NCBI GenBank assembly: GCA_030681795.1
Contig: JAUXRG010000048.1
Location: 62,001 to 126,000 of the forward strand
Origin: Rubrivivax sp.
GTDB lineage: Bacteria; Pseudomonadota; Gammaproteobacteria; Burkholderiales; Burkholderiaceae_C
Length of the DNA: 64,000 bases
Direction: 5' to 3'
Shown: positions 31,342-42,543 of the stretch, piece after piece
How the letters are laid out: each line of letters begins with the position of its first letter
How positions within the stretch are numbered: position 1 is the stretch's first letter
Program-made: the position numbers and the translations under genes
The notes under the pieces: generated by a model
What the model was told of the DNA's origin: nothing
Databases searched by the model: none
What the model saw: the letters and a program-made list of their open reading frames with translations, nothing else

Positions 31342-31818
31342 ATGGCCACAATTCCCCTCACCAAGCGCGGCGCCGAGCTGCTCAAGAGCGAACTGCAACG
31401 GCTCAAATCCGTGGAGCGGCACGCGGTGATCCAGGCCATCGCCGAGGCGCGCGCGCAGGGCGACCTGTCGGAGAACGCCGAATACGAGGCCGCCAAGGAC
31501 AAGCAGGGCTTCGTCGAGGGCCGCATCAAGGAGCTCGAATCCAAGCTGGCCGCCGCGCAGATCATCGACCCGGCCACACTGGACGGCGGCGGGAAGGTCG
31601 TATTCGGCTCGACGGTCGATCTCGAGGACGACGCTTCCGGAGCCAAGGTCACCTACCAGATCGTGGGTGACGACGAGGCCGACCTGAAGCTGGGTCTGAT
31701 CTCCATCAGCAGCCCGATCGCCCGCGCCCTGATCGGCAAGGAAGCCGGTGACGTGGCCGAGGTCCAGGCCCCGGGCGGCCTGCGGCACTGGGAAATCGTG
31801 GGCGTGCGCTACCTCTGA
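31342..31818 (+). CDS. greA: Transcription elongation factor GreA
   Basis: Cleavage factor of 158 aa, exactly the usual length. The N-terminal coiled coil carries the acidic tip [13 protein letters not shown] that reaches the RNA polymerase active site and stimulates cleavage of backtracked RNA; the C-terminal FKBP-like domain follows ([14 protein letters not shown]). It lies 168 bp after carB, with its own probable promoter and a hairpin in the leader. The DUF4149 gene follows after 5 bp. Confidence 0.97.
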   Translation: MATIPLTKRGAELLKSELQRLKSVERHAVIQAIAEARAQGDLSENAEYEAAKDKQGFVEGRIKELESKLAAAQIIDPATLDGGGKVVFGSTVDLEDDASGAKVTYQIVGDDEADLKLGLISISSPIARALIGKEAGDVAEVQAPGGLRHWEIVGVRYL

Positions 31819-31823
31819 AGCCG

Positions 31824-32309
31824 ATGGCGACCCTCCTCGAACGCGCCCGGCGCATCCTGCCCGGCCTGTGGGCCGGCTGGCTGCTGTGCGTGGGCCTGCT
31901 GGCCACGCCGGCGCCGTTCGCGCTGCTGGCCGGCGCCGAGGCCGGCCGCGTGGTGGCGCGCATGCTCGCGCAGGAGGCCTACACCAGCCTGGCCCTGGGC
32001 ATCGTGCTGCTCGTCCTGGAGCGCCTGGTGGCACGGCGCGCTGCCGTGGCGGGGCGTGGCTCGCAGTTCAGCTTGGGCATGGCGCTGGCGCTCGGCGCAG
32101 TCTTCTGCACGGTGGCGGGCTATTTCGCGGTCCAGCCCATGCTGGCGGGCGCCCGGGCCGGGCAGGGCGCTCTCAGCTTCGGCCAACTGCACGCCGTGAG
32201 CGCGGCATTCTTCGTCGCCAAGGTCGGGCTCGTCGTCGCGCTGGCCTGGCGGGCAGCCGGCCCTGCGGGCGCCGTACCCGTAGCCGCTACTCGGCGGCCT
32301 TCTTCTTGA
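31824..32309 (+). CDS. DUF4149-family membrane protein
   Basis: Small integral membrane protein of 161 aa with about four hydrophobic segments (LWAGWLLCVGLLATP, YTSLALGIVLLVLE, FSLGMALALGAVFCTVAGYF, AAFFVAKVGLVVALAW). The segment LHAVSAAFFVAK is typical of DUF4149/TMEM205-like proteins near greA or yhbY in Burkholderiales; the function is unknown. It starts 5 bp after greA, so it is co-transcribed. Its last 23 bp overlap the convergent yhbY gene. Confidence 0.82.
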   Translation: MATLLERARRILPGLWAGWLLCVGLLATPAPFALLAGAEAGRVVARMLAQEAYTSLALGIVLLVLERLVARRAAVAGRGSQFSLGMALALGAVFCTVAGYFAVQPMLAGARAGQGALSFGQLHAVSAAFFVAKVGLVVALAWRAAGPAGAVPVAATRRPSS

Positions 32310-32760
32310 CGCTGCCCAGGCGCCGCTTGACGCGCTTGATCTGCCCGCCGGCGGTGACGCGTTCGTTGCCGAAGACCTTGACCTTCTTCACGGTGGCACG
32401 GTGATTGCCGCTCTTGGAAAAACTCACCAGCTTCACGGTGCGTGGGCCGGGCTGGCGGTCTTCGCGCTCGGCCTTTTCCTTCGGAGGAATGGGGCGCCAC
32501 AGGACCAGCAATTTGCCGATGTGCTGTATGGGCGCGGCGCCGAGCTTGTCGGCCAGCGCGGCGAACATCGCTTCGCGCGCCGTGCGGTCGTCGTTGAAGA
32601 CGCGCACCTTGATCAGGCCGTGGGCCTTCAGGGCGGCGTCCACTTCCTTTTCCACGGCGGCGGTCAGGCCGTCGCCCCCGATCATCACGACCGGGTCCAG
32701 GTGGTGGGCGTCGGAGCGGTGCTCCTTGCGTTCGGCGGGGGAGAGCTGGATTGCGGTCAT
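32287..32760 (-). CDS. yhbY: YhbY/CRS1-type RNA-binding protein
   Basis: Ribosome-assembly factor of 157 aa. The CRM domain occupies residues ~5-95 with the conserved [25 protein letters not shown], and the end of the domain in [11 protein letters not shown] basic tail of about 55 residues (many Lys/Arg) extends beyond E. coli YhbY (97 aa) and may add RNA contacts. The ATG is divergent from rlmE with only 20 bp between the starts; GATAAT on the minus strand (32772-32767) ends 6 bp before it. Confidence 0.93.
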   Translation of the reverse strand: MTAIQLSPAERKEHRSDAHHLDPVVMIGGDGLTAAVEKEVDAALKAHGLIKVRVFNDDRTAREAMFAALADKLGAAPIQHIGKLLVLWRPIPPKEKAEREDRQPGPRTVKLVSFSKSGNHRATVKKVKVFGNERVTAGGQIKRVKRRLGSVKKKAAE

Positions 32761-32780
32761 GCCCGTATTATCGGCTGCAC

Positions 32781-33452
32781 ATGAAGGTCACCTCGAAAAG
32801 CAAGAAGATCAACAAGGCGTGGCTCAACGACCATGTCAACGACCCGTACGTCAAGATGGCGCAACGCGACGGCTACCGTGCCCGCGCGGCCTACAAGCTC
32901 AAGGAGATCGACGAGGCCTTGCGCCTGTTGCGTCCGGGCCAGCTGGTGCTGGACCTGGGCGCGGTGCCCGGTGCCTGGAGCCAGTACCTGCGGCGCAAGT
33001 TCGCCGGTGCGGGCGCTGCCGTGGGCGAGCTCGACGGCACCCTCATCGCCCTGGACCTGCTGCCCATGGAGCCGATCGAGGGCGTCGAGTTCATTCTGGG
33101 CGATTTCCGCGAGGAAGCCGTTTCCCGGGCGCTGGCCGATCGCCTGGGCGGCCGGCCGGTGGACGTGGTGCTGTCGGACATGGCGCCCAACCTCTCGGGC
33201 ATCGAGTCCTCCGATGCCGCGCGCATCTCGCATCTGGTCGAGCTGGCCGTCGAATTTGCCCTGGCCCATCTGCGGCCCGAGGGTGCGCTGGTGTGCAAGA
33301 CCTTCCATGGCAGCGGTTATAGCCAGCAGGTCAAGCTGTTCAAGGACAGTTTTCGTATCGTCAAGCCGATCAAACCCAAGGCTTCGCGCGACAAGTCGGC
33401 CGAGACCTTCCTGGTCGGCGTGGGGCCCAAGGTTCGTCAACCTGCCCGCTAG
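32781..33452 (+). CDS. rlmE: 23S rRNA (uridine-2552-2'-O)-methyltransferase RlmE
   Basis: SAM-dependent methyltransferase (FtsJ) of 223 aa. It shows the start of the fold in [12 protein letters not shown], the SAM motif [15 protein letters not shown], and the K-D-K-E catalytic set in [25 protein letters not shown] and SAETFLV. The ATG at 32781 begins the homologous region; TATTAT (32766-32771) ends 9 bp before it. It lies upstream of ftsH as in many proteobacteria and divergent from yhbY. Confidence 0.95.
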   Translation: MKVTSKSKKINKAWLNDHVNDPYVKMAQRDGYRARAAYKLKEIDEALRLLRPGQLVLDLGAVPGAWSQYLRRKFAGAGAAVGELDGTLIALDLLPMEPIEGVEFILGDFREEAVSRALADRLGGRPVDVVLSDMAPNLSGIESSDAARISHLVELAVEFALAHLRPEGALVCKTFHGSGYSQQVKLFKDSFRIVKPIKPKASRDKSAETFLVGVGPKVRQPAR

Positions 33453-33637
33453 TGGCTTCGCTACTGCCTTCAATTGGCAGCAAGATGGCGCGCTGACGGA
33501 GCGGTTTGGAAGGCGAAACGGGTCGTTTCCGAAACTCCGTTGAAACCCTTGACTGCTTTAGAATCGCCCCTACATACCGTGGAATCCGGCTCGTCGGCTC
33601 CGACGTGTCGCCCCGCTCAACTGGAAAAGGAACCGCG

Positions 33638-35545
33638 GTGAACAATCAATGGTTCTCCAAAGTCGCTGTTTGGATGGTGATCGCACTCGTGCTGTTCACC
33701 GTATTCAAGCAGTTCGACCGTGGAGCCGTGCAGGGCAGCCAGATCGGCTACTCCGACTTCCTCGAGGAAGTGCGGGGCAAGCGCATCAAGGCCGTCACGC
33801 TGCAGGAAAGCTCGGGCGGGGGCACCGAGATCATTGCCACCACGAGTGACGACAAGCGCCTGCGCAGCACGGCGACTTACCTCGATCGCGGGCTGGTCGG
33901 CGACCTCATCGCCAACGGTGTCAAGTTCGACGTCAAGCCGCGCGAAGAGCCTTCGCTGCTGATGAGCATCCTCGTCAGTTGGGGCCCGATGCTGCTGCTC
34001 ATCGGCGTGTGGATCTATTTCATGCGCCAGATGCAGGGCGGCGGCAAGGGCGGCGCCTTCAGCTTCGGCAAGAGCAAGGCGCGCATGCTCGACGAGGCCA
34101 ACAACACCACCACCTTCGCCGACGTCGCCGGCTGCGAAGAGGCCAAGGAAGAGGTCAAGGAACTCGTCGACTTCCTGAAAGACCCGCAGAAGTTCCAGAA
34201 GCTCGGTGGGCGCATCCCGCGCGGCGTGCTGCTGGTCGGCCCCCCGGGCACCGGCAAGACGCTGCTGGCCAAGGCCATCGCCGGCGAGGCCAAGGTGCCG
34301 TTCTTCAGCATCAGCGGCTCCGATTTCGTGGAAATGTTCGTTGGCGTGGGCGCGGCGCGCGTGCGCGACATGTTCGAGCAGGCCAAGAAGAGTGCGCCCT
34401 GCATCATCTTCATCGATGAAATCGATGCGGTGGGCCGCCACCGTGGCGCCGGCCTGGGCGGCGGCAACGACGAACGCGAGCAGACGCTGAACCAGATGCT
34501 CGTCGAGATGGACGGCTTCGAAACCAACGTCGGCGTCATCGTCATGGCCGCCACCAACCGGCCTGACATCCTCGACCCCGCGCTATTGCGTCCGGGCCGC
34601 TTCGACCGGCAGGTGTTCGTGTCGCTGCCCGACGTGCGTGGCCGCGAAGCCATCCTGAACGTGCACATGCGCAAGGTGCCGGTGGGCCAGGACATCCGGG
34701 CCGACATCCTGGCCCGCGGCACGCCCGGTTTCAGCGGCGCCGACCTGGCCAACCTGGTCAACGAAGCGGCGCTCTTCGCCGCGCGGCGCAGTGGCCGCGT
34801 GGTGGAGATGGTCGACTTCGAGAAGGCCAAGGACAAGATCATGATGGGCCCGGAGCGCAAGTCCATGGTGATGCCCGAGGAAGAGCGCAAGAACACGGCC
34901 TACCATGAGTCCGGCCACGCGCTGGTGGCCAAGCTCATGCCCAAGACCGACCCGGTGCACAAGGTCACGGTGATCCCGCGCGGCCGAGCGCTGGGCGTGA
35001 CGATGCAGTTGCCCGAGGGCGACCGCTATAGCCTGGACAAGGAGCGCATGCTGTCCACCATCAGCGTGCTCTTCGGCGGGCGCATCGCCGAGGAAGTGTT
35101 CATGAACCAGATGACCACTGGCGCTTCCAACGACTTCGAGCGCGCCACGGCCATCGCCCGCGACATGGTCACGCGCTACGGCATGACCGACGAGCTCGGC
35201 ATCATGGTCTACGCCGAGAACGAAGGTGAGGTCTTCCTCGGCCGTTCGGTCACCAAGACGACCACCATGTCCGAAGAGACGATGCGCAAGGTCGACCTGG
35301 TGATTCGCCGCATCATCGACGAGCAGTATGCGATCGCCCGCAAACTCATCGAGGACAACAAGGAAAAGATGCACGCGCTGGCCAAGGCCCTGCTCGAATG
35401 GGAAACCATCGACGCCGATCAGATCGACGACATCATGGCGGGCAAGCCGCCGCGCTTGCCCAAGGACTGGACGCCTGCGTCGACCAAACCGCCCGGCCCA
35501 CCGGCCGCGCCCATGGGGACCGACGGCGCTCCCGCCGCAGCCTGA
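33638..35545 (+). CDS. ftsH: ATP-dependent zinc metalloprotease FtsH
   Basis: Membrane-anchored AAA protease of 635 aa, standard length. Two N-terminal transmembrane helices ([15 protein letters not shown] and [16 protein letters not shown]) enclose a periplasmic domain. The AAA domain has Walker A GPPGTGKT near 201, Walker [13 protein letters not shown] and the second region of homology (RPGRFDRQV). The zinc site HESGH is at 423-427. The GTG start at 33638 has AAGGA 7 bp upstream and gives the usual N-terminus VNNQWFSK. It degrades membrane and short-lived regulatory proteins. Confidence 0.96.
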   Translation: MNNQWFSKVAVWMVIALVLFTVFKQFDRGAVQGSQIGYSDFLEEVRGKRIKAVTLQESSGGGTEIIATTSDDKRLRSTATYLDRGLVGDLIANGVKFDVKPREEPSLLMSILVSWGPMLLLIGVWIYFMRQMQGGGKGGAFSFGKSKARMLDEANNTTTFADVAGCEEAKEEVKELVDFLKDPQKFQKLGGRIPRGVLLVGPPGTGKTLLAKAIAGEAKVPFFSISGSDFVEMFVGVGAARVRDMFEQAKKSAPCIIFIDEIDAVGRHRGAGLGGGNDEREQTLNQMLVEMDGFETNVGVIVMAATNRPDILDPALLRPGRFDRQVFVSLPDVRGREAILNVHMRKVPVGQDIRADILARGTPGFSGADLANLVNEAALFAARRSGRVVEMVDFEKAKDKIMMGPERKSMVMPEEERKNTAYHESGHALVAKLMPKTDPVHKVTVIPRGRALGVTMQLPEGDRYSLDKERMLSTISVLFGGRIAEEVFMNQMTTGASNDFERATAIARDMVTRYGMTDELGIMVYAENEGEVFLGRSVTKTTTMSEETMRKVDLVIRRIIDEQYAIARKLIEDNKEKMHALAKALLEWETIDADQIDDIMAGKPPRLPKDWTPASTKPPGPPAAPMGTDGAPAAA

Positions 35546-35569
35546 TCCGGCCGGGGTAGACTGAACAAC

Positions 35570-35597
35570 AGCGGGGCTTCGGCCCCGCTTGGCTTTT
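35570..35597 (+). terminator. Intrinsic terminator after ftsH
   Basis: A perfect 8-bp stem AGCGGGGC / GCCCCGCT with a stable TTCG tetraloop (35578-35581) lies 25 bp past the ftsH stop and is followed by TGGCTTTT. It should end most ftsH transcripts just before folP, which starts 11 bp after the T-run; some read-through to folP is possible. Confidence 0.85.
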
Positions 35598-35607
35598 CTC
35601 CGGGCCC

Positions 35608-36453
35608 ATGCACTGGCAAACCACGCGCTTCACGATCGATCTCTCGCGGCCGCGGGTGATGGGCATCGTGAATGTCACGCCGGACTCCTTCTTCGACGGC
35701 GGGCGGCATGCCGCGCTGGCTGCCGCGGTGGCGCAGTGCGAGGCACAAGTGGCCGCAGGTGTCGACATCCTGGACATAGGCGGCGAATCGACGCGGCCGG
35801 GCGCGGTGGCGCCGAGCGCCGAAGAGGAACTGGCGCGCGTCCTGCCGGCGGTGACCGCCGCGCTGACGCTCGGCGTGCCGGTGTCGGTGGACACCAGCGA
35901 GCCACTCGTGATGCGCGCTGTGCTCGATCTGGGGGCTGACATCATCAACGACGTGCGCGCGCTGCGTCGCCCGGGCGCATTGGACTGCCTGGCCGCGCAC
36001 CCGCGCGCCGGTGTGTGCCTGATGCACATGAAGGGCGAGCCCGACACCATGAACGCCTTGGCGAGCTATGGCGATGTCGTGATCGAAGTGGCCGCCTTCC
36101 TGGAGCAGCGCCTGGCCGAAGTGCAGGCGGCCGGCGTGGCCGCCGAGCGCGTCGTGCTCGACCCCGGCATCGGGTTTGCCAAGTCGGCCGAGCACAATCT
36201 GGCCCTGCTGGCGCGGCAATCCGAGTTGTTGGCGCTGGGTCGGCCGCTGCTCGTAGGCTGGTCTCGCAAGGGCACGCTCGGGCGGCTCACGGGCCGGCCC
36301 GTGGGCGGGCGTCTGGTGGCCAGCGTCGCCGCGGCCTTGGCTGCCGTGGCCCGGGGTGCGGCCATCGTGCGCGTGCACGATGTGGCGGCAACCGTCGATG
36401 CCCTCAAGGTGTGGCGCGCCGCGGAGCGTGGTTTCCTGGAAGAAGATTTTTGA
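35608..36453 (+). CDS. folP: Dihydropteroate synthase
   Basis: TIM-barrel enzyme of 281 aa that joins p-aminobenzoate to the pterin pyrophosphate in folate synthesis. The loop motif MGIVNVTPDSFFDGG is present, with Phe in place of the usual Ser before DGG. IGGESTRPGA, SVDTSEP, INDVRALR, MHMKGEPDTM and the C-terminal RVHDVAATVDALKV are all recognisable. The ATG follows the ftsH terminator closely. glmM follows after 51 bp, the common ftsH-folP-glmM order. Confidence 0.95.
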   Translation: MHWQTTRFTIDLSRPRVMGIVNVTPDSFFDGGRHAALAAAVAQCEAQVAAGVDILDIGGESTRPGAVAPSAEEELARVLPAVTAALTLGVPVSVDTSEPLVMRAVLDLGADIINDVRALRRPGALDCLAAHPRAGVCLMHMKGEPDTMNALASYGDVVIEVAAFLEQRLAEVQAAGVAAERVVLDPGIGFAKSAEHNLALLARQSELLALGRPLLVGWSRKGTLGRLTGRPVGGRLVASVAAALAAVARGAAIVRVHDVAATVDALKVWRAAERGFLEEDF

Positions 36454-36504
36454 GAAGCGCGCCCAACCCATGTTCGTCGGAAAATCCAGGCAGGAGGAAG
36501 CACA

Positions 36505-37839
36505 GTGAGCAGAACATTTTTCGGCACGGACGGCATCCGTGGCACGGTGGGCCAGGCACCGATCACCCCGGATTTCATGCTTCGCCTGGGCCACGCGGTG
36601 GGTCAGGTGCTGCGTCGCGCCACGCCCCGGCCCACCGTGCTCATCGGCAAGGACACACGCATTTCGGGCTACATGCTGGAGTCCTCGCTCGAAGCCGGGT
36701 TTGCCTCCGCCGGCGTGGACGTGTTGCTCAGCGGTCCTCTGCCCACCCCCGGCGTGGCCTACCTGACGCGGGCCTTGAGACTGGACCTGGGCGTGGTCAT
36801 CAGCGCCTCGCACAACCCGTTCTCCGATAACGGCGTCAAGTTTTTCTCCGCTCGCGGCGAGAAGCTGCCCGACGAATGGGAGGCTGCAGTCGAGGCCGAA
36901 TTGCTGGAAATGCCCCGGTGGGTCGACTCTGCCGGCCTGGGCAAGGCCAAGCGGCTCAGCGACGCCGGTGGCCGCTACATCGAGTTCTGCAAGAGCACCG
37001 TGCCGCACAGCCTGTCGTTGCGCGGCATGAAGCTGGTCATCGACGGCGCGAACGGTGCGGGCTACCACGTGGCGCCCGACGTCTTTCACGAGCTGGGTGC
37101 GGCCGTCGTCACCATCGGCTGCCAGCCCGACGGGTTGAATATCAACGAGGGCTGTGGCGCCACGGCACCGCAGGCACTGGTCAAGGCGGTGGCCGAGCAT
37201 GGCGCCGACTACGGCATCGCGCTGGACGGCGATGCCGACCGGCTGCAGATGGTCGACTCCCGGGGCCGGCTGTACAACGGTGATGAGCTGCTCTACGTGC
37301 TGGCCGCCGACCGCCTGGCCCAGAACTGGGCCGTGCCGGGTGTGGTGGGTACGCTGATGACCAATATCGCCGTCGAGCTGGCGTTGGCCCGGCTGGGCGT
37401 GGGCCTGGTGCGCGCCAAGGTCGGTGACCGCTACGTGCTGGAAGAGCTCACCGCACGCGGGTGGCAACTCGGCGGCGAGAGCTCGGGGCACCTGCTGGCG
37501 CTGGATCGCCACACCACTGGCGACGGCATCGTCAGCGCGCTGCAGATTCTGCAAGCCGTGCGCAGCAGTGGGGTCACGCTGGCAGGCCTGCTCGAAGGCG
37601 TCACGCTGTATCCGCAGACCATGATCAACGTGCGTTTGCGCGAGGGCAGCGACTGGAGGCTCAATGCCGCGCTGGCCACCGCCCGCGAAGGCGCCGAGCG
37701 CGAGCTGGGCGAGGCCGGCCGCGTGCTCATCCGCGCTTCGGGCACCGAGCCCGTGCTGCGCGTGATGGTCGAGTCGCGCGACGCCGAGCTCGGCCGACAC
37801 TGGGCCCAGCATATGGCCAGCGCCGCTGCGGCGGGCTAG
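36505..37839 (+). CDS. glmM: Phosphoglucosamine mutase
   Basis: Enzyme of 444 aa interconverting glucosamine 6- and 1-phosphate for UDP-GlcNAc synthesis. It begins with [11 protein letters not shown], the phosphoserine loop SASHNP places the catalytic Ser at 102 as in E. coli, the metal-binding loop is DGDADR, the sugar-binding loop is GGESSGH and the phosphate-binding [12 protein letters not shown] is near the C-terminus. AGGAGGAAG precedes the ATG. The downstream 170 bp hold the Pho box of pstS. Confidence 0.97.
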   Translation: MSRTFFGTDGIRGTVGQAPITPDFMLRLGHAVGQVLRRATPRPTVLIGKDTRISGYMLESSLEAGFASAGVDVLLSGPLPTPGVAYLTRALRLDLGVVISASHNPFSDNGVKFFSARGEKLPDEWEAAVEAELLEMPRWVDSAGLGKAKRLSDAGGRYIEFCKSTVPHSLSLRGMKLVIDGANGAGYHVAPDVFHELGAAVVTIGCQPDGLNINEGCGATAPQALVKAVAEHGADYGIALDGDADRLQMVDSRGRLYNGDELLYVLAADRLAQNWAVPGVVGTLMTNIAVELALARLGVGLVRAKVGDRYVLEELTARGWQLGGESSGHLLALDRHTTGDGIVSALQILQAVRSSGVTLAGLLEGVTLYPQTMINVRLREGSDWRLNAALATAREGAERELGEAGRVLIRASGTEPVLRVMVESRDAELGRHWAQHMASAAAAG

Positions 37840-37940
37840 GCCTGCGGTTCCCGGCGACGCGCGCCCTGGCACTCGGGGCTCGGTGACGAGCGTGTGACGG
37901 GGTGGCGGCCATGTGACAGCGGCGCCCAGATACCGCCACA

Positions 37941-37958
37941 TCGTCACATCACTGTCAT
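37941..37958 (+). promoter_or_regulatory. Pho box upstream of pstS
   Basis: TCGTCAC (37941-37947), a 4-bp ATCA spacer and CTGTCAT (37952-37958) give the 7-4-7 direct-repeat layout of a PhoB binding site; the GTCA cores are 11 bp apart. It lies about 50 bp before the pstS start, ahead of a -10-like CTACAG. PhoB encoded at 42544 should activate the pst-pho operon from here under phosphate limitation. Confidence 0.8.
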
Positions 37959-38009
37959 TCAAGCTTCCTACAGTCGCGGTTGAGCCCACCACTGCACTCG
38001 AGGATCTTC

Positions 38010-39044
38010 ATGACTGTTCTTCGCACCATCGCATTCACCGCGGCCGCAGCGCTCAGCTCCGGCATGACCATGGCTCAGGACGTGACCGGCGCAGGCGCCT
38101 CCTTCCCTGCACCCGTGTACGCCAAGTGGGCCGACGCCTACAACAAGGCCACGGGTGCCAGGCTGAACTACCAGTCCATCGGCTCGGGCGGCGGGATCAA
38201 GCAGATCAAGTCCAAGACCGTCGATTTCGGCGCCAGCGACGCGCCCTTGAAGGACGAAGAGCTGGCCAAGGATGGCCTGATCCAGTTCCCCACCGTGATC
38301 GGCGGCGTGGTGCCGGTGGTCAACATCCAGGGCATCAAGCCGGGCCAGATGAAGCTCACGGGCCAAGTCCTGGGCGACATCTACCTGGGCAAGATCACGA
38401 AGTGGAACGACGCCGCCCTGGCCGCGCTGAACCCCGGCGTGGCGCTGCCGGATGCCGCGATCTCACCGGTGCGTCGCGCTGACGGGTCGGGAACGACCTT
38501 CCTCTTCACCAACTATCTCTCCAAGGTCAACGCCGAGTGGAAATCCAAGGTGGGTGAAGGCACGGCGGTGAACTGGCCCACGGGGGCGGGTGGCAAGGGC
38601 AACGAAGGCGTCTCGGCCTTCGTGCAGCGACTGCCCAACTCGATCGGCTATGTCGAATACGCGTATGCCAAGCAAAACAAGATGTCCTACGTGCTGTTGA
38701 AGAACCTGGACGGCCAGTTCGCTGCGCCGGATGACGAGAACTTCAAGGCGGCCGCAGCCGGCGCGCAGTGGGACAAGAGCTTCTACCAGGTGCTGACCGA
38801 GCAGCCCGGCAAGGCCACCTGGCCGATCAGCGGTGCCACCTTCATCCTCATGCACAAGGTGCAGGACAAACCCGCCAACGCCACCAACGCGCTGAAGTTC
38901 TTCGACTGGGCTTATGCCAACGGCGACAAGATGGCTGCGGAGCTCGACTACGTGCCGATGCCCGATGTGGTCAAGGCGCTGATCCGCAAGCAGTGGGACG
39001 CCAGCCTGCGCGATGCCGCCGGCAAGCCGATCGCTTACAAGTAG
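38010..39044 (+). CDS. pstS: Phosphate ABC transporter, periplasmic binding protein
   Basis: Periplasmic phosphate-binding protein of 344 aa. A Sec signal ends near MTMAQD. The mature part begins with [20 protein letters not shown], and the phosphate-binding segments are [17 protein letters not shown] and [17 protein letters not shown]. The ATG at 38010 has GAGGA upstream. It is the first gene of the pst-pho operon, downstream of the Pho box; a strong hairpin after it probably lets PstS be made in excess over the permease genes. Confidence 0.96.
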   Translation: MTVLRTIAFTAAAALSSGMTMAQDVTGAGASFPAPVYAKWADAYNKATGARLNYQSIGSGGGIKQIKSKTVDFGASDAPLKDEELAKDGLIQFPTVIGGVVPVVNIQGIKPGQMKLTGQVLGDIYLGKITKWNDAALAALNPGVALPDAAISPVRRADGSGTTFLFTNYLSKVNAEWKSKVGEGTAVNWPTGAGGKGNEGVSAFVQRLPNSIGYVEYAYAKQNKMSYVLLKNLDGQFAAPDDENFKAAAAGAQWDKSFYQVLTEQPGKATWPISGATFILMHKVQDKPANATNALKFFDWAYANGDKMAAELDYVPMPDVVKALIRKQWDASLRDAAGKPIAYK

Positions 39045-39069
39045 CCTCTCACGTCGACCTTGACCGCAG

Positions 39070-39096
39070 CGGGGCGCGTGCATACGCGCCCCGTTT
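39070..39096 (+). terminator. Terminator-like hairpin between pstS and pstC
   Basis: A perfect 10-bp stem CGGGGCGCGT / ACGCGCCCCG with loop GCAT (39080-39083) is followed by only three T's. It lies 25 bp after pstS and 43 bp before pstC. It likely ends part of the transcripts and protects the pstS 3' end, giving high PstS and lower PstCAB output. Confidence 0.75.
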
Positions 39097-39139
39097 GTCG
39101 AAGGTGTCAGCTCCATCTGCCCCACTGTGCGGAGACGTC

Positions 39140-40162
39140 GTGGCCGCTACACTTCCCGCAACGTCTTACGAACCGTTGAAACCCATGGAACGCGTGGCGC
39201 CCTCGGGTGAACCTCCCGCCAGGGCACGCCGGGCTCCCTGGGCCGACCGCGCGTTTGCTCTGCTCGCCCAGGGTGCGGCCTGGCTGACGTTGGCGCTGCT
39301 CGCGGGCATTCTCCTGTCCCTGTTCTTCGGCGCCCTGCCGGCGATTCGGCAGTTCGGGCTCGGGTTCTTCGTCTCCACCGAATGGGACCCGGTCCAGGAG
39401 CGGTTCGGTGGGCTGGTGATGATCTACGGCACGCTGATGTCTTCGTTCATCGCCCTGCTCGTCGCCGTGCCGGTGAGTTTCGGCATCGCGGTGTTCCTCA
39501 CCGAGCTCTCGCCGCGCTGGCTCAAGCGGCCGCTGGGCGTGGCCATCGAGTTGCTGGCGGCCGTGCCTTCCATCGTCTACGGCATGTGGGGCCTGCTGGT
39601 GTTCGGCCCCATCCTCGCGACCTACGTGCAGCAGCCCTTGCAGTCCTGGACCGCGGGGGTGCCCGTCCTGGGTACGCTGTTCTCGGGGCCGCCCGTGGGC
39701 ATCGGGCTGCTCTCGGCGGGGATGATCCTGGCGATCATGGTGATCCCGTTCGTTGCCTCGGTGATGCGGGATGTCTTCGAGACCACGCCGCCCATGCTGC
39801 GGGAGTCGGCCTATGGCCTGGGCTCGACCACCTGGGAAGTCGTGTCCAAGGTCGTCCTGCCGTATACGAAGACCGGTGTCGTGGGTGCCATCATGCTGGG
39901 CCTGGGGCGCGCGCTGGGCGAGACCATGGCGGTGACCTTTGTCATCGGCAATTTCAACCAGCTGGACTCGGTGTCGCTGTTTCAGGCGGCCAACAGCATC
40001 ACCTCGGCGCTGGCCAACGAGTTCGCCGAGGCCGGAGAAGGCCTGCACCAGGCGGCGCTGATCTACCTGGGGCTGGTCCTGTTCTTCATCACCTTCGTCG
40101 TCCTGGCTGCGTCCAAGCTGTTGTTGTCGCGTCTGCGCCGCGGCGAAGGGGCACGCACATGA
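39140..40162 (+). CDS. pstC: Phosphate ABC transporter permease PstC
   Basis: Inner-membrane permease with six predicted helices. The GTG at 39140 (340 aa) has GGAG 5 bp upstream; an ATG at 39185 (325 aa) lacks a ribosome site and is the alternative. Typical stretches: [36 protein letters not shown] and [17 protein letters not shown] (the EAA coupling loop) and [16 protein letters not shown]. Its TGA overlaps the pstA ATG by 4 bp. Confidence 0.94.
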   Translation: MAATLPATSYEPLKPMERVAPSGEPPARARRAPWADRAFALLAQGAAWLTLALLAGILLSLFFGALPAIRQFGLGFFVSTEWDPVQERFGGLVMIYGTLMSSFIALLVAVPVSFGIAVFLTELSPRWLKRPLGVAIELLAAVPSIVYGMWGLLVFGPILATYVQQPLQSWTAGVPVLGTLFSGPPVGIGLLSAGMILAIMVIPFVASVMRDVFETTPPMLRESAYGLGSTTWEVVSKVVLPYTKTGVVGAIMLGLGRALGETMAVTFVIGNFNQLDSVSLFQAANSITSALANEFAEAGEGLHQAALIYLGLVLFFITFVVLAASKLLLSRLRRGEGART

Positions 40163-41028
40163 ACACAAGCATGAGTCCGGATACCCGCCGCATGGCGCTG
40201 CACCGCAAGCGCAAGGCGGTGAACGTGGTGGCCCTGACCTTGGCGCTGGCGGCCATGTCCTTCGGTTTGTTCTGGCTGATCTGGATCCTGATCGAGACCG
40301 CGCGTCTGGGCATCGGAGGGCTGGCGATCTCGGTATTCACCGAGTCGACCCCCCCGCCCCTGGCCGAAGTGGGTGGCTTGGCCAATGCCATCGTCGGATC
40401 GCTGATCATGGCCCTGTTGGCCACCGCATTGGGAACGCCCATTGGCGTGATGTCCGGCATCTACCTGGCTGAGTATGGAAAGGGGGTCTGGTTGGGCGCC
40501 GTCACTGGCTTTATCAACGACATCTTGCTCTCGGCGCCCTCCATCGTCATCGGGTTGTTCATTTATGCGGTGGTCGTCGCGCCGATGAGGTCGTTCTCGG
40601 GCCTGGCGGGGGTGCTGGCGCTGGCGCTGATCGTCATCCCGGTGGTCGTGCGCACCACCGAGAATATGCTGAGCCTGATTCCCAATTCCCTGCGCGAGGC
40701 TGCCTATGCCCTGGGTACGCCGAAGTGGAAAGTCATCAGCAGTGTCACCCTGAAAGCCGCGCGCTCGGGCGTGATCACGGGAGTGCTCCTGGCTGTGGCG
40801 CGCATTGCCGGCGAGACCGCGCCGCTGCTCTTCACCGCTCTGTCCAACCAGTTTTTCACGGCGAACCTGGGCGAACCCATGGCCAGCCTGCCGGTGACCA
40901 TCTTCAAGTTCGCGATGAGCCCCTACGAGAACTGGCAGAAGCTCGCCTGGGCGGGCGTCTTCCTCATCACCCTGGGCGTGCTTGGATTGAACATCCTCGC
41001 GCGTGTCCTGTTCCGCAACAAGCACTAG
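40159..41028 (+). CDS. pstA: Phosphate ABC transporter permease PstA
   Basis: Inner-membrane permease of 289 aa with six helices, partner of PstC. Recognisable: [34 protein letters not shown], the EAA loop [16 protein letters not shown] and [15 protein letters not shown]. The start overlaps the pstC stop (ATGA), so the permease pair is translationally coupled. pstB begins 21 bp later. Confidence 0.96.
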   Translation: MNTSMSPDTRRMALHRKRKAVNVVALTLALAAMSFGLFWLIWILIETARLGIGGLAISVFTESTPPPLAEVGGLANAIVGSLIMALLATALGTPIGVMSGIYLAEYGKGVWLGAVTGFINDILLSAPSIVIGLFIYAVVVAPMRSFSGLAGVLALALIVIPVVVRTTENMLSLIPNSLREAAYALGTPKWKVISSVTLKAARSGVITGVLLAVARIAGETAPLLFTALSNQFFTANLGEPMASLPVTIFKFAMSPYENWQKLAWAGVFLITLGVLGLNILARVLFRNKH

Positions 41029-41049
41029 CCATTCGCCTGGGAACCCCGC

Positions 41050-41831
<782 letters not shown>

Positions 41832-41835
<4 letters not shown>

Positions 41836-42533
41836 GCGACAAGCACCTCTCCGCGCAGTTCGACGCCGAACTCAGCGGCATCTCGACGCGGGTGCTCGAG
41901 ATGGGGGGGCTCGTCGAGTCCCAGGTCACGCAGGCCCTGCATGCGCTGACGCAGCTCAGCGGCGAGACGGCCACGCAGGTGCTGCGCGAGGAAGAGCGCG
42001 TGAATCAGATGGAAGTCGAGATCGACCGCGATCTCTCGGCCATCATCGCGCGCCGCCAGCCCACGGCGCGCGACCTGCGCTTGCTGATTGCCGTCAGCAA
42101 GGCCATCGCCAATCTCGAGCGCGTGGGCGACGAAGCCGCGCGCATCGCGCGCACGGTGCACCGGCTCATCGGCACCGGCGTCTCTTCGCGCCTGCCCATC
42201 GCCGACCTCGGTTTCGAGGCCGATCTGGCGATCGCCCAGCTGCGCAAGGCGTTGGATGCGTTTGCGCGCCTGGATACCGCCAAGGCGCTGGAGGTCCTCA
42301 AGCAGGACGACCAGATCGACCAGGAGTTCAACGGCCTGCTGCGCAAGCTCATCACCTACATGATGGAAGACCCGCGCACGATTTCGTCGAGCATCGACCT
42401 GGTATTCGTGGCCAAGGCCATCGAGCGCGTCGGCGACCATGCGAAAAATATCGCCGAGGCCATCATCTACGTCGTCAAGGGCACCGACGTGCGCCACACC
42501 TCGATGGCCGACGTCGAAAACGCCGTGCGATGA
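41832..42533 (+). CDS. phoU: Phosphate signalling protein PhoU
   Basis: All-helical regulator of 233 aa made of two three-helix PhoU repeats. The metal-binding pattern E-x3-D-x3-D is visible in [15 protein letters not shown] and [10 protein letters not shown], and the second repeat has [18 protein letters not shown]. It links PstB to PhoR and keeps the Pho regulon off when phosphate is ample. It overlaps pstB and is followed by phoB after 10 bp. Confidence 0.96.
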
Positions 42534-42543
42534 GGCCCGGACC

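Noticed and set aside
33540-33575. Heat-shock (sigma-32) promoter before ftsH
   Set aside because: TTGAAA at 33540 and CCCCTACAT near 33567 are about 21 bp apart, too far for the expected 13-15 bp spacing.
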